Positions 1-7,039 of a stretch of DNA of 35,085 bases are shown here, piece after piece (positions within the stretch are counted from its first letter, which is position 1; every line of letters begins with the position of its first letter). The notes beneath the pieces were generated by a model that was not told the origin of the DNA, did no database searches, and worked only from the letters and a program-made list of their open reading frames with translations. The translations under genes were made by a program, and so were the position numbers. The DNA is from Anaerostipes butyraticus (lineage in GTDB: Bacteria > Bacillota > Clostridia > Lachnospirales > Lachnospiraceae). The DNA lies in NCBI RefSeq assembly GCF_016586355.1, contig NZ_BLYI01000065.1:1-35085 (forward strand), written 5' to 3'.

Positions 1-149
1 AAATCTCTATTTAAATTATAGATAGGAGGTAATATGCGAACATTAAAATTTATCATAACCGCCCAGAGCATCCAAAAAGACCCGGACTGCGATTTCTCCG
101 GAATCGTAGCTGGTACACAGGGTTATCTGCAGGCAGAGTTTTCGTTTTC
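1..149. repeat. Terminal redundancy, left copy (circular contig overlap)
   Basis: The first 149 bases are identical to 34937-35085. Gene order runs on sensibly across the join, because the invertible-segment repeat and the ribosome binding site of the first gene lie together there. The simplest reading is overlap at the ends of a circular or circularly permuted genome of about 34,936 bases, not a biological long terminal repeat. Confidence 0.9.
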
Positions 150-348
150 CGAGGAATGGGCAGGCTGCCGGATGGCGGCTGTATTTTCCAGCATGAGAAA
201 GGAATATCCGCAGCCGATTAAAAACGGCAGATGCGTAATACCAGCAGAAGCACTTACTTGGGATAACTTCGGAGTGCGGGTTGTCGGACAGAGAGAAAAT
301 TATCGCATAACAACGAACGAAATCAAGATAAAGCAGGAGAGAAGGTGA
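34..348 (+). CDS. Small baseplate/fibre-associated protein (hypothetical)
   Basis: This 104-residue protein is led by an AGGAGG site 4 bases before the ATG and is followed 4 bases later by the large BppU-type gene. It has no signal peptide or membrane segment. Its pattern of FSFSEEWAG near residue 37, an AVFSS strand, then IPAEAL and a short charged tail resembles small beta-sandwich proteins found next to BppU-type baseplate proteins in Firmicutes siphophages; this is family recall, not proof. Its start lies just outside the right-hand inverted repeat of the invertible fibre segment, so inversion leaves its ribosome binding site intact. A structural or assembly role in the baseplate is inferred from position. 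Confidence 0.75.
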   Translation: MRTLKFIITAQSIQKDPDCDFSGIVAGTQGYLQAEFSFSEEWAGCRMAAVFSSMRKEYPQPIKNGRCVIPAEALTWDNFGVRVVGQRENYRITTNEIKIKQERR

Positions 349-352
349 AAAA

Positions 353-2635
353 ATGGATTTAGATGAAGCACTTGCGCAGGCAGATGTATATGCAGAAGAG
401 ACGGAAGTCTGCAAGATCGACAACGATCTGCGAACTATAACAGTTCCTTCTGGCCTCCAGACTGTTGGGGTGGAATCAGACGAAGATGTAAGGCGGCTGA
501 ATTTCCAGATGCCGAAGCAGTATGGAGAAGTGGATTTGTCCGAGTTTAACATCAGGATAAATTTCATGAATGCAAATAATAGCGGGGATGTATATGCAGT
601 AACGGATAAGGCAATCTCCGGGGATAATATTACGTTCTCTTGGCTGGTTGGCAGAAACGCTCTGGCGTACAGGGGAAGCATCCGGTTTATCGTGTGCTTG
701 AAGAAGACGGACGCAGAAGGTGTGGTACAGCAGGAATTTAATACCACTGTGGCAACATTGTCTGTTTTGGAAGGATTGGAAACCACAGAACAGGTAATCC
801 AGGAGAACCCGGATATCATCGAACAGATTCTTGCCAGACTGGATGAACTGGAGGAAAACGGCGGTGGCGGTGGAACACCGGGAAAAGACGGAGTTGGAAT
901 AAGTAATATCGCAAAGACTGGTACAGCCGGATTAGTGGATACCTATACCATCACTCTTACAAACAACGCGACATATACTTTTACCGTCACAAATGGAAAA
1001 GATGGTGATGATGGTGATCCCGGGCAGGATGGCATAACACCAACTATCGGAGAAAATGGAAACTGGTATCTGGGAGAAACGGACACTGGAAATCCGAGCA
1101 GGGGAAACAATGGGATTACACCAAACATCCAGATCGGAACCGTGCAGACGCTTGAACCTGGACAGCAGGCGACAGCGAGCATGACGGGAACGACGGAGAA
1201 TCCACTGTTGAATCTGGGGATCCCGAAAGGGGGGAAAGGAGATCCGGGAGAAGGCTCGGAGGCCGAACCCTATGAACTTCCGATCATGTCAGATACACAG
1301 CTGGGTGGCGGAAAAGCTGTAGAGAAAACGGATGAAGATGTGCCTGTAGCAGTAGACCCATCGACAGGACAATTGTTTGTTCCGACTTATCCGGAAAATA
1401 CAGGAGGTGACGTAGTAAACGTGGATGCAGAACTAAAAGAATACATGAACGTAGCAAAACCGGCGATCGCAAGCGCAATCATCAATAAAGGCGGAAACGT
1501 GGAACCGGATGACAGCCTGAATGATTATGCTACACGTATTTTAGCAATTCCGAATGATGTATATCCGGCTGAGACATTACCGGTGCAGACCAACCTGTCA
1601 GCCTCCGGATTGCAGGATTCTGTCGGGATCAAGCTGAACTGGTCTGACGTAAATGCCAGCGGATATCTTATTCTGCGGAAAGAGAATGCAATGCCTGCTA
1701 CTTCTGCTGATGGCGATATTGTATATAACGGCACTTATGCTGCCGATGGATATACCGATACTGGTGTACAGAAAGGTAAGGTATATTACTATCGTATATT
1801 CCCGAGGAACAGCAAGAATCAGTATCAGTCCCTGGAAGACGGCGCAGTTGCTATGGTAGATTACAAAGACCGTACCGGACAGACGCTCCTCGGAGATCTC
1901 CCGCTTGGTTCAAAAATAAAGTTTGGCCAGTATTTAGGTGCGGATTATTTCTGGGAGATTGTGGATACACAGGACAAAGCAAGTGGATTCGTGACAGTTG
2001 CGGCAGATCAGAATCTGGGAAGTAGGCAGTTTGACGCACCGGAACCCAACAGCCCTATATCGAGTAGGCGAACACAAGGTAATAACAGGTGGGCTTATTC
2101 AGCGGCTCGCCAGTTGCTGAACTCTGACCAGGATACAGGTGCTTGGTGGACAGTTCAGTATGAATATGATGCTGAACCGAGCTATGCGGCGCAGATACCT
2201 GGATTCCTGAAGGATTTTACTGCATATGAAAAAGGAATCGTTGTCACTAAGACAAATAAATGTATCCTTCCGAACGATGATGGCGGCGGAACAGAAATTG
2301 TAGAAGACAAGTTCTGGTTCCCGTCTTACTATGCAATGGGATTAGGTGTAATCCAGCCGCTTGAAGATAACCACATTTATGAAAAGTTCGTCGATAACGC
2401 ATCAAGATCATATCAGAGCCATTATTGGTTGAGAAGTATTAATGGTGCAGAATCACCGTCCTACGTACGGTATGTGAACTCCAGCGGTACTGCCAGCAAC
2501 AGTACCGCCAGCATCAGCGGCTTTGCGATGCGCCCGTTTTGCCAGCTTCCCACTTCTGCTTATATGACTTGGAGCGATAGCGACGAGGCATATGTCTTCG
2601 CTGACGATAGTCAGCGGAACCCTTCGGCAACATAG
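353..2635 (+). CDS. BppU-type baseplate / receptor-binding protein with collagen-like, FN3-like and DUF6273 domains
   Basis: This 760-residue protein is mosaic. Residues 1-165 resemble the BppU N-terminal domain that docks on the tail tip. About 170-320 is glycine-rich and collagen-like (GKDG, GDPGQDG, GIPKGGKGDPG). About 420-505 looks like a fibronectin type III domain (LNWSDVNASGYLILR ... YYYRIFPRN). About 520-735 is a DUF6273-type domain with GSKIKFGQY, WEIVD, DKFWFPS, HYWLRS and a closing MRPF. It is probably an exposed fibre that binds the host surface. The gene begins 4 bases after the preceding one with an AGGAGAAGG-like site. Near residues 713-723 eleven consecutive codons could all derive from AAY codons by changes at A, a pattern seen in diversity-generating-retroelement targets. 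Confidence 0.8.
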   Translation: MDLDEALAQADVYAEETEVCKIDNDLRTITVPSGLQTVGVESDEDVRRLNFQMPKQYGEVDLSEFNIRINFMNANNSGDVYAVTDKAISGDNITFSWLVGRNALAYRGSIRFIVCLKKTDAEGVVQQEFNTTVATLSVLEGLETTEQVIQENPDIIEQILARLDELEENGGGGGTPGKDGVGISNIAKTGTAGLVDTYTITLTNNATYTFTVTNGKDGDDGDPGQDGITPTIGENGNWYLGETDTGNPSRGNNGITPNIQIGTVQTLEPGQQATASMTGTTENPLLNLGIPKGGKGDPGEGSEAEPYELPIMSDTQLGGGKAVEKTDEDVPVAVDPSTGQLFVPTYPENTGGDVVNVDAELKEYMNVAKPAIASAIINKGGNVEPDDSLNDYATRILAIPNDVYPAETLPVQTNLSASGLQDSVGIKLNWSDVNASGYLILRKENAMPATSADGDIVYNGTYAADGYTDTGVQKGKVYYYRIFPRNSKNQYQSLEDGAVAMVDYKDRTGQTLLGDLPLGSKIKFGQYLGADYFWEIVDTQDKASGFVTVAADQNLGSRQFDAPEPNSPISSRRTQGNNRWAYSAARQLLNSDQDTGAWWTVQYEYDAEPSYAAQIPGFLKDFTAYEKGIVVTKTNKCILPNDDGGGTEIVEDKFWFPSYYAMGLGVIQPLEDNHIYEKFVDNASRSYQSHYWLRSINGAESPSYVRYVNSSGTASNSTASISGFAMRPFCQLPTSAYMTWSDSDEAYVFADDSQRNPSAT

Positions 2636-2673
2636 ATGAAATAAAGGAAGAGATTAGAAAGGAAAGTGAGGGT

Positions 2674-3141
2674 ATGAAAAAAATGGCAAGCACGATAATT
2701 GATACATACAATGCTATTACAGGAGCAGTGGTAGCAATTTTGAGTTTTATCTTAGGAGAACACTGGATTTTATTTGCGGCCTTTTTACTCTTGAACGTGG
2801 CTGACTGGATTACAGGATGGATGAAATCCAGAATGCTGGGAAAGGAAAATTCGGTTGCTGGCTGGAAAGGTGTTTTGAAGAAACTTGGATACTGGATCAT
2901 GATTGCGGTAGCGTTTGGTGCAGCGGCAATTTTTATCGAGATCGGGGCTGTGATCGGAGTGGATCTGGGTATTACTACACTGCTTGGATGGTTTGTGCTG
3001 GCATCGCTCCTGGTCAATGAAATCCGCAGTATTGTAGAAAATTTTGTGGAAGCAGGATTTAATGTGCCGGTAATTCTGATCAAGGGATTAGAGGTAGCAG
3101 ATAAAGCAATCAACAAAGAAAATCAGGAAGGAAAAGAATAA
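2674..3141 (+). CDS. Phage holin (holin 4_1 / Cph1-TcdE family)
   Basis: This 155-residue protein has several hydrophobic segments: residues about 12-30, 31-46, 68-88 and 92-112. The motif NVADWITGWMKSRM after the second segment and the GLEVADKAINKE tail are typical of the toxin-secretion/lysis holin family. The family forms inner-membrane lesions that release endolysin. It is followed by a small acidic gene and the amidase, the usual lysis order. The ATG has a GAAAGGAAAGTGAGGG leader. Confidence is high on family and context. Confidence 0.92.
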   Translation: MKKMASTIIDTYNAITGAVVAILSFILGEHWILFAAFLLLNVADWITGWMKSRMLGKENSVAGWKGVLKKLGYWIMIAVAFGAAAIFIEIGAVIGVDLGITTLLGWFVLASLLVNEIRSIVENFVEAGFNVPVILIKGLEVADKAINKENQEGKE

Positions 3142-3143
3142 CT

Positions 3144-3245
3144 ATGGAAGAATTAAAGAAAGCAGGATATGAACTGGATGAAGGGATTGAACCAACACCG
3201 GAAGAGATTGCAGAGGCAGAAAAAGAATTGAAGGAGGCAGAGTAA
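3144..3245 (+). CDS. Small acidic protein between holin and endolysin
   Basis: A 33-residue frame (begins MEELKKAGYELDEG, ends KELKEAE) starts 3 bases after the holin stop and stops 2 bases before the endolysin start. An AGGAAGGAAAAG site precedes it. It is highly acidic and predicted helical. The endolysin ribosome binding site lies in its last codons, so its translation may couple holin and amidase expression. Function is unknown; it could be only a coupling leader. Confidence 0.5.
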   Translation: MEELKKAGYELDEGIEPTPEEIAEAEKELKEAE

Positions 3246-3246
3246 T

Positions 3247-4212
3247 ATGGCAAAGTATAATGTACATGCAGGACATTGTCCGCAGGGGAAAGGCGCATCT
3301 GGCGCTGTCGGATTTTTAAAAGAATCTGTAGAGGACAGGATTGTAAAAAATGAGATGATCCGACTGCTGAAAGCAGAGGGGCATACAGCATATGATTGTA
3401 CCTGTGATGTGGCAACCACACAGAACGGATGTCTTGCCCGGATTGTTACGAAGTGTAATTCACATTCAGTGGATGCAGACGGTTCCGTACATTTGAATAG
3501 CGGCAGAAAAGACAAAAAAGGAGACGGTGATACCGGCGGAGTAGAGGTGCTGATCTATTCTTGGGATTCCAAAGTATATGATATGGCAGTAAGGATCTGT
3601 GAAGAGGTATCAAAAGAATTGAAAATCAGGAACCGAGGAGTTAAAGTTGATACGAGTCTTTATGTACTCCGCAATACTAAGGCGCCGGCATTCTTGGTTG
3701 AGTGTTGTTTCGTGGACGATAGAGATGATTACGAGAAATGGGATGCAAAGAGATGTGCGAAAGCGATTGTTCGTGGTATGCTGAACAAAGATATCAAAGG
3801 CGGATCCAGTACATCCGGCAGTTCCGGTTCATCATCAGGTTCAACTGCATCCGGAAGTGCGAGCGCATCCAAGGCGACTGTGACTGTAGACGGATACTGG
3901 GGACCGAATACCACAAAAGCCTTGCAGAAAATCTTCGGAACGACCGTAGACGGCAAGGTATCCAATCAGTATGAATGTTACAAAGACCAGAACCCTGGCC
4001 TAGAGGATGGCTGGGAATGGGAAGATGATCCATCCGGATACAGCCCACTAATCAAAGCCGTCCAGAAGATGGTAGGAGCAAAACAGGATGGACATATCGG
4101 GCCGAAGACGATCAGGGCAATCCAGAAATATTTTGGCTGCACGCAGGACGGAGTATTTAGTGCGAAATCTCCTTGCATCAAAAAGCTGCAGCAGTGGATC
4201 AATAAACAGTAG
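3247..4212 (+). CDS. Endolysin: N-acetylmuramoyl-L-alanine amidase (Amidase_3) with two peptidoglycan-binding repeats
   Basis: The 321-residue enzyme should cleave the bond between N-acetylmuramic acid and the stem peptide. Residues 1-180 form an Amidase_3 domain: HAGHCPQGKGASG with H10, downstream glutamates near 26-29, SVHLNSG in mid-domain, and FLVECCFVDDRDD for the C-terminal catalytic Glu. A Ser/Gly-rich linker spans about 182-205. Two peptidoglycan-binding-like repeats follow, each with WGPNTTKALQKIFG or IGPKTIRAIQKYFG-type motifs. There is no signal peptide, so export depends on the holin just upstream. The start has an AAGGAGGCAG site and is followed after the stop by a terminator. 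Confidence 0.95.
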   Translation: MAKYNVHAGHCPQGKGASGAVGFLKESVEDRIVKNEMIRLLKAEGHTAYDCTCDVATTQNGCLARIVTKCNSHSVDADGSVHLNSGRKDKKGDGDTGGVEVLIYSWDSKVYDMAVRICEEVSKELKIRNRGVKVDTSLYVLRNTKAPAFLVECCFVDDRDDYEKWDAKRCAKAIVRGMLNKDIKGGSSTSGSSGSSSGSTASGSASASKATVTVDGYWGPNTTKALQKIFGTTVDGKVSNQYECYKDQNPGLEDGWEWEDDPSGYSPLIKAVQKMVGAKQDGHIGPKTIRAIQKYFGCTQDGVFSAKSPCIKKLQQWINKQ

Positions 4213-4216
4213 AATT

Positions 4217-4247
4217 GGCCGGGGAGAAATCTCCGGCCTTTCTTTTT
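4217..4247 (+). terminator. Rho-independent terminator of the late/lysis operon
   Basis: GGCCGG at 4217-4222 pairs with CCGGCC at 4233-4238, with an AGA/TCT inner pairing, followed by a T-rich run TTTCTTTTT. It sits 5 bases after the endolysin stop and ends the rightward late transcript before the attachment site. Confidence 0.85.
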
Positions 4248-4301
4248 GCATGTACGTATAGTATAATGATTGTATAAATACATCCTTATTATTTTCATTA
4301 T

Positions 4302-4328
4302 AGCCGCCTCCTTAAACCGGAGACGGCT
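4302..4328. other. Inverted repeat upstream of attP
   Basis: AGCCGCCTCC at 4302-4311 pairs with GGAGACGGCT at 4319-4328 (one mismatch, 7-base loop). No T-run follows on the + strand. It could be a second weak terminator or part of the integration region. The rest of 4248-4343 contains no convincing gene. Confidence 0.4.
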
Positions 4329-4343
4329 GTTGCATAAGAAGAA

Positions 4344-4362
4344 TGTTCCATTTTTGTTCCAT
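4344..4362 (+). repeat. Integrase arm-type site, P arm
   Basis: TGTTCCATTTTTGTTCCAT occurs here and again, exactly, at 4610-4628. Each copy contains two TGTTCCAT units. The pair brackets the tRNA-derived core, as expected for arm-type sites bound by the N-terminal domain of Tn916/lambda-type integrases. The role is inferred from arrangement. Confidence 0.7.
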
Positions 4363-4410
4363 TAATTTCTGCCAAGTGCCGTATTTATGCGGCATAAGAG
4401 CATTTTTATT

Positions 4411-4459
4411 CCCTGACTCTTAATCAGGGTGTCGAGGGTTCGAACCCCTCATCGCGTAC
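4411..4459 (+). other. attP: attP core: 3' end of a tRNA-Lys(CTT) gene
   Basis: This segment matches the anticodon arm to acceptor end of a tRNA. There is a stem CCCTGA/TCAGGG around loop CTCTTAA (anticodon CTT, lysine), a T-arm GAGGG TTCGAAC CCCTC, and acceptor bases ATCGCGTA. No D-arm or 5' acceptor strand lies upstream, so it is not a functional tRNA here. It should restore the host tRNA on integration. It lies between two identical arm-type repeats and next to the integrase, the standard layout for tRNA-targeting temperate phages. Confidence 0.85.
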
Positions 4460-4480
4460 TGAAGATGCTGTTTTTGGCGG

Positions 4481-4533
4481 AAGCCGGGGATGGCATTTTT
4501 TCTTGCATTTATGCGGGTTTCCGGCTTTTTTCT
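4481..4533 (+). terminator. Terminator-like hairpin downstream of attP core
   Basis: AAGCCGG at 4481-4487 pairs with CCGGCTT at 4521-4527, followed by TTTTTCTTTTT. The loop is long and T-rich. It may terminate read-through from the tRNA or late operon after integration, or serve as the replacement terminator for the host tRNA. Confidence is moderate because of the loop length. Confidence 0.5.
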
Positions 4534-4609
4534 TTTTCATGTTGCAGGCAGAGGGACAAGTCAGAAATTATTCTGTATCTTAAAGTAAACGATTCTGGTA
4601 AAAAGTATT

Positions 4610-4628
4610 TGTTCCATTTTTGTTCCAT
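4610..4628 (+). repeat. Integrase arm-type site, P' arm
   Basis: This is the second exact copy of TGTTCCATTTTTGTTCCAT, located 2 bases beyond the integrase stop codon and about 150 bases from the tRNA-derived core. Together with 4344-4362 it frames attP. Confidence 0.7.
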
Positions 4629-4630
4629 CT

Positions 4631-5731
4631 TTAAAAATTCAATGCAGAATTGACGGCAGCAGTCGAGTCTTCTTTTTCCATCATGAGATGATTGTATACA
4701 TTCAAAACAGTAGCTTCCTTATCTCCCATGAGTCTTGCAACCATCTTTATTGATATCTGCGGTATCTGATAGCATAAGTTTGTGCAGTAGTTGTGCCTGA
4801 AAATATGAGCTGTAAGGCCTTCTATTGGTTGAGGCGATACTTTATTCATCTCCTTTATGATTCTTTCCCACATGCGGCGGTATGCACTCCTGGTCATTAA
4901 ATTTCCTTGTCTGGTAGTAAATAGATATGTTTTTCCGGATTTTTTTAGGTTTTCGACATATTGTTTTATATCATCATACACAACATCCGGGATCGGAAGA
5001 GTGCGGTATCCGTTTTTAGTTTTGGGCTCTTTGATAGCGATAAAATCATATGCCTTGCTAATATTCAGTGTTTGGGACTCCATGGATATATCTTCTGCGG
5101 TTAGCGCCAGGGCTTCGCCTCGTCTGATTCCGCAGCCGTAAAGCAGATAGACGTATATTTTGTCCTGTGCATTAAAATCTGCCTTAAAAACGGCTTCTCG
5201 TTCGTGTGGCAACAGGGCTCTTTTTTCAGGTGCTTTATATTTTATCTTTTGCACGCCTCGAAATATATCATCAGCGACATTGGCTGCGATCAATCGTTCT
5301 GCCACAGCAGAATCAACAATCTGCCGAAACGTCATCATGATTTGTTGCTGCGTTCTTGCCCTGCCGTTCGCATTATTGAGTACGATTTGCAGATGTACCT
5401 GCTGAATATCCTGCATCCTGATAAGTGCCAGTTCAGATAGGTACATTTCAATGATTCTGTCATACATTTCTTTTGTCCGGTTGGACGCAGAACTTTTATA
5501 CAGAGTTTTCCACCTGCGGGCATATGCCAGAAATGTGATATCATCCTTTTTCACGACATTCCGTTCTTTTACCTGGTATTCCAGCTCTTTTACTTTACGC
5601 TCCAGATCCTTGCTGCTCTTCCTGGATCGGAGATGTTTATAGTGCTTTTTCCCAGACTGGGTATACGTGCCATCCCAGACACGGGTAGAAAAATATCCGT
5701 CTTTCCCTTTTTTATACTTTGCTACAGCCAT
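4631..5731 (-). CDS. int: Tyrosine recombinase integrase (Tn916-type)
   Basis: The protein integrates and excises the prophage at the adjacent attP. I chose the ATG at 5731 (366 residues) because AAAGGTGG lies 5 bases upstream. An upstream in-frame GTG at 5740 falls inside that site. Residues about 5-60 form an AP2-like arm-binding domain (KYKKGKDGYFSTRVWDG). A SAM-like core-binding domain follows at about 60-165, then the catalytic domain. Visible catalytic residues are R203 in CGIRRGE, the KTKNGYR hairpin lysine, H309-x-x-R312 in HIFRH, and Y346 in VYNHL. All key residues are present, so it should be active. It is the only recombinase of the tyrosine or serine type in the genome. Confidence 0.96.
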   Translation of the reverse strand: MAVAKYKKGKDGYFSTRVWDGTYTQSGKKHYKHLRSRKSSKDLERKVKELEYQVKERNVVKKDDITFLAYARRWKTLYKSSASNRTKEMYDRIIEMYLSELALIRMQDIQQVHLQIVLNNANGRARTQQQIMMTFRQIVDSAVAERLIAANVADDIFRGVQKIKYKAPEKRALLPHEREAVFKADFNAQDKIYVYLLYGCGIRRGEALALTAEDISMESQTLNISKAYDFIAIKEPKTKNGYRTLPIPDVVYDDIKQYVENLKKSGKTYLFTTRQGNLMTRSAYRRMWERIIKEMNKVSPQPIEGLTAHIFRHNYCTNLCYQIPQISIKMVARLMGDKEATVLNVYNHLMMEKEDSTAAVNSALNF

Positions 5732-5740
5732 AATTACCAC

Positions 5741-5880
5741 CTTTCTTACTTAAAAAAGAGTACAAAAATAACAGCATTGGCAAAATTATATTTTTTATAA
5801 TTTACAAATGCTGCCCGTTGGTGATAAAATAAATTTGAATAAACTATAATCACCTTCGGGTCTATAGTCTTTATTTACTG
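5741..5880. other. Intergenic region upstream of integrase
   Basis: No gene is visible here. The stretch is AT-rich and must hold the integrase promoter on the minus strand, but I cannot pick a convincing -35/-10 pair. A 6-bp inverted repeat ACTATA (5843-5848) / TATAGT (5863-5868) encloses a TTCGGG-containing loop. With the + strand terminator that follows, a short rightward RNA is possible but unproven. Confidence 0.4.
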
Positions 5881-5906
5881 GCACCTGTTGCAGCAGGTGC
5901 TTTTTT
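5881..5906 (+). terminator. Rho-independent terminator (+ strand)
   Basis: GCACCTG (5881-5887) pairs perfectly with CAGGTGC (5894-5900) around a 6-base loop, followed by six T. The poly-T tail reads on the + strand, whereas both flanking genes point left. It therefore either stops rightward transcription entering the lysogeny genes or ends an unannotated small RNA. On the minus strand it has no T-tail but could still slow polymerase after the TM2 gene. Confidence 0.75.
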
Positions 5907-5908
5907 AT

Positions 5909-6292
5909 TTAAACAAAGTAAGGATTTGGCTTCATTAGAATCCTTATTATGTCTACAATCCATCCGACACCGCATAGACCGAGGGTAAATAAGTACAATA
6001 TTCCCATTCCTATTTTTCCCTCGTAAAATTTATGAGCTCCAAACATACCCAAGAATAAACAAAGAAAGAAGCTTGTCCATTTATTGCACTGTTTGCCGTT
6101 ATGTGTAAGCATGGGCGCGGTGCTGGCGGCAGATGATGACGCTGCAGCAGAAGCGGAAGAAGAATTATTGATGATAATATTTCTATCATCTGTTTTAAGA
6201 ATCTCTACTTGCTTCCCACATTTTGGACAAACAACACATTCATCGTCAATTAATTCGCCGCAATGTTTACAATACTTTTTCTTGTCTTCCAT
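5909..6292 (-). CDS. Zinc-ribbon TM2-domain membrane protein
   Basis: This protein has about 127 residues from the ATG at 6292, chosen for the GAGGGG site 8 bases upstream; a GTG three codons earlier is possible. The N-terminus holds a zinc ribbon (CKHCGELIDDECVVCPKCG). A low-complexity Ser/Ala stretch follows, then a TM2 domain with two membrane segments and the family pattern FLGMFGAHKFYEGK ... GVGWIVDI. It belongs to the leftward lysogeny block, so it may be made from the prophage. TM2 proteins occur in many temperate phages without a settled role. Superinfection exclusion is a guess. Confidence 0.8.
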   Translation of the reverse strand: MEDKKKYCKHCGELIDDECVVCPKCGKQVEILKTDDRNIIINNSSSASAAASSSAASTAPMLTHNGKQCNKWTSFFLCLFLGMFGAHKFYEGKIGMGILYLFTLGLCGVGWIVDIIRILMKPNPYFV

Positions 6293-6297
6293 TTTTA

Positions 6298-6519
6298 TCA
6301 CCCCTCTAAATGAGCATTGTGCTCGATTTCCTGAACATCATGTTTCTCAAAGTCATTGTGTTGGATGTGAGCTATAGCATGTTGGTATGCACGCAATCTC
6401 CCGACATCTGATAATTTTGCATTGATTAACACAGTATAACTCCCATCTTCATTACATACGACCATCTCTTTTCCTGTATTAGGAAAATCAATGACCTTGC
6501 AATTAACAACCGGTGTCAT
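6298..6519 (-). CDS. ImmA/IrrE-like small protein with degenerate HExxH motif
   Basis: This 73-residue protein overlaps the repressor stop by 17 bases. NADGSYTVLINAKLS-type strands precede HAIAHIQHNDFEK, and the tail reads VQEIEHNAH. The pattern matches short zincin-like proteins commonly encoded beside phage XRE repressors, in which the helix carries H-E-x-x-H. Here the position after H47 is Ala48, so the catalytic glutamate is missing while both histidines (47, 51) and a later glutamate remain. ImmA-type peptidases cleave repressors; this version may bind metal or repressor without cutting. The family assignment is by pattern and context. Confidence 0.65.
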   Translation of the reverse strand: MTPVVNCKVIDFPNTGKEMVVCNEDGSYTVLINAKLSDVGRLRAYQHAIAHIQHNDFEKHDVQEIEHNAHLEG

Positions 6520-6889
6520 CGCTATCTCCCCGTTCCTTTCTTTTTAGAGCAAGAGCCATATTATATAATGCGCGCAGATCCTCAGGATCCATATCTTTTT
6601 GCACATCGTATAATGCACGTAGGTCTTTGTTCTCAAACATTTCTTGCGCAACTCGCGCTGTCTCTTCGTTTATGTAGTATTTTTCACCACCTTTCTTTTC
6701 TTCTCCATTTAACAAGTATTCTGCTGATACTCCAAGATACTCAGATATATCTTGCAGGCGATCAGCCGGGAATACGCCTTTTTTTAATTGTCCAATATAT
6801 CCATTTGCATATCCTAAATCTCTTTCCATCTTTGATATAGGAATCTTCCGCTCTTTGCATATAGCCTTAACTCTTTCAACGCTATTCAT
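6503..6889 (-). CDS. XRE-family helix-turn-helix repressor (CI-like)
   Basis: This 128-residue protein has an XRE helix-turn-helix at about residues 5-62 (ISKMERDLGYANGYIGQLKKG ... ISEYLGVSAEYLL). A C-terminal helical segment, probably for dimerisation, contains NKDLRALYDVQKDMDPEDLRALYNMALAL, where LRALY is repeated. The ATG has a perfect AAGGAGG 4 bases upstream. It is transcribed away from the Cro-like gene across a region with two palindromic operators. It lacks a LexA-type protease domain, so induction would need another route such as the ImmA-like neighbour. It probably maintains lysogeny. Confidence 0.9.
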   Translation of the reverse strand: MNSVERVKAICKERKIPISKMERDLGYANGYIGQLKKGVFPADRLQDISEYLGVSAEYLLNGEEKKGGEKYYINEETARVAQEMFENKDLRALYDVQKDMDPEDLRALYNMALALKRKERGDSDDTGC

Positions 6890-6905
6890 GGTACCTCCTT
6901 AAAAA

Positions 6906-6919
6906 TAGGCAAAAGCCTA
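6906..6919. promoter_or_regulatory. Repressor operator, copy 1
   Basis: TAGGCAAAAGCCTA is a palindrome with an AAAA centre. It lies 9 bases upstream of the -35 box of the rightward promoter and within the leader of the repressor gene. The second copy at 6968-6985 has the same core. Confidence 0.8.
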
Positions 6920-6928
6920 AAAATGCCA

Positions 6929-6957
6929 TTGACAAATTAGAGAATACCCTGTATAAT
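6929..6957 (+). promoter_or_regulatory. Rightward early promoter (PR)
   Basis: TTGACA at 6929-6934 and TATAAT at 6952-6957 are separated by exactly 17 bases, a full sigma-A consensus. Start of transcription would fall near 6964, just before the second operator. It drives the Cro-like gene and the early block. A possible minus-strand promoter for the repressor overlaps it (-35-like TTGCCT at 6976-6971, -10-like TATACA at 6955-6950, 15-base spacer), but that is weak. Confidence 0.88.
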
Positions 6958-6967
6958 ACACTTAGGA

Positions 6968-6985
6968 TTTAGGCAAAAGCCTAAA
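6968..6985. promoter_or_regulatory. Repressor operator, copy 2
   Basis: TTTAGGCAAAAGCCTAAA is a perfect inverted repeat around AAAA and lies at about +5 to +22 of the rightward promoter. Repressor bound here would block initiation or early elongation. It also covers the -35 region of the possible leftward promoter. Confidence 0.82.
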
Positions 6986-7039
6986 ACCAACAATAGCAAT
7001 AATTAGAGGATAGTCTCTTTTGTTTGGTGGTACTTACAT

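Noticed and set aside
1-149. Terminal direct repeat as a biological long terminal repeat or cos/pac end
   Set aside because: The join makes sense as a circle: the fibre-switch repeat and the next gene's ribosome binding site are continuous there, and terminase lies 18 kb away. Contig overlap is simpler.
43-819. Long minus-strand frame (258 codons) antisense to the first two genes
   Set aside because: It is antisense to well-supported baseplate genes, has no ribosome binding site, and its translation resembles no family.
4411-4459. Complete functional tRNA-Lys gene
   Set aside because: Only the anticodon arm, T-arm and 3' acceptor strand are present; no D-arm or 5' acceptor strand lies upstream. 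It is an attachment core.
4429-4653. 74-codon + strand frame across attP
   Set aside because: It runs through tRNA-derived sequence, a terminator hairpin and an integrase arm site, with no ribosome binding site.
5777-5801. Rightward promoter TTGGCA ... TATAAT upstream of integrase
   Set aside because: The spacer is only 13 bases, too short for a sigma-A promoter.
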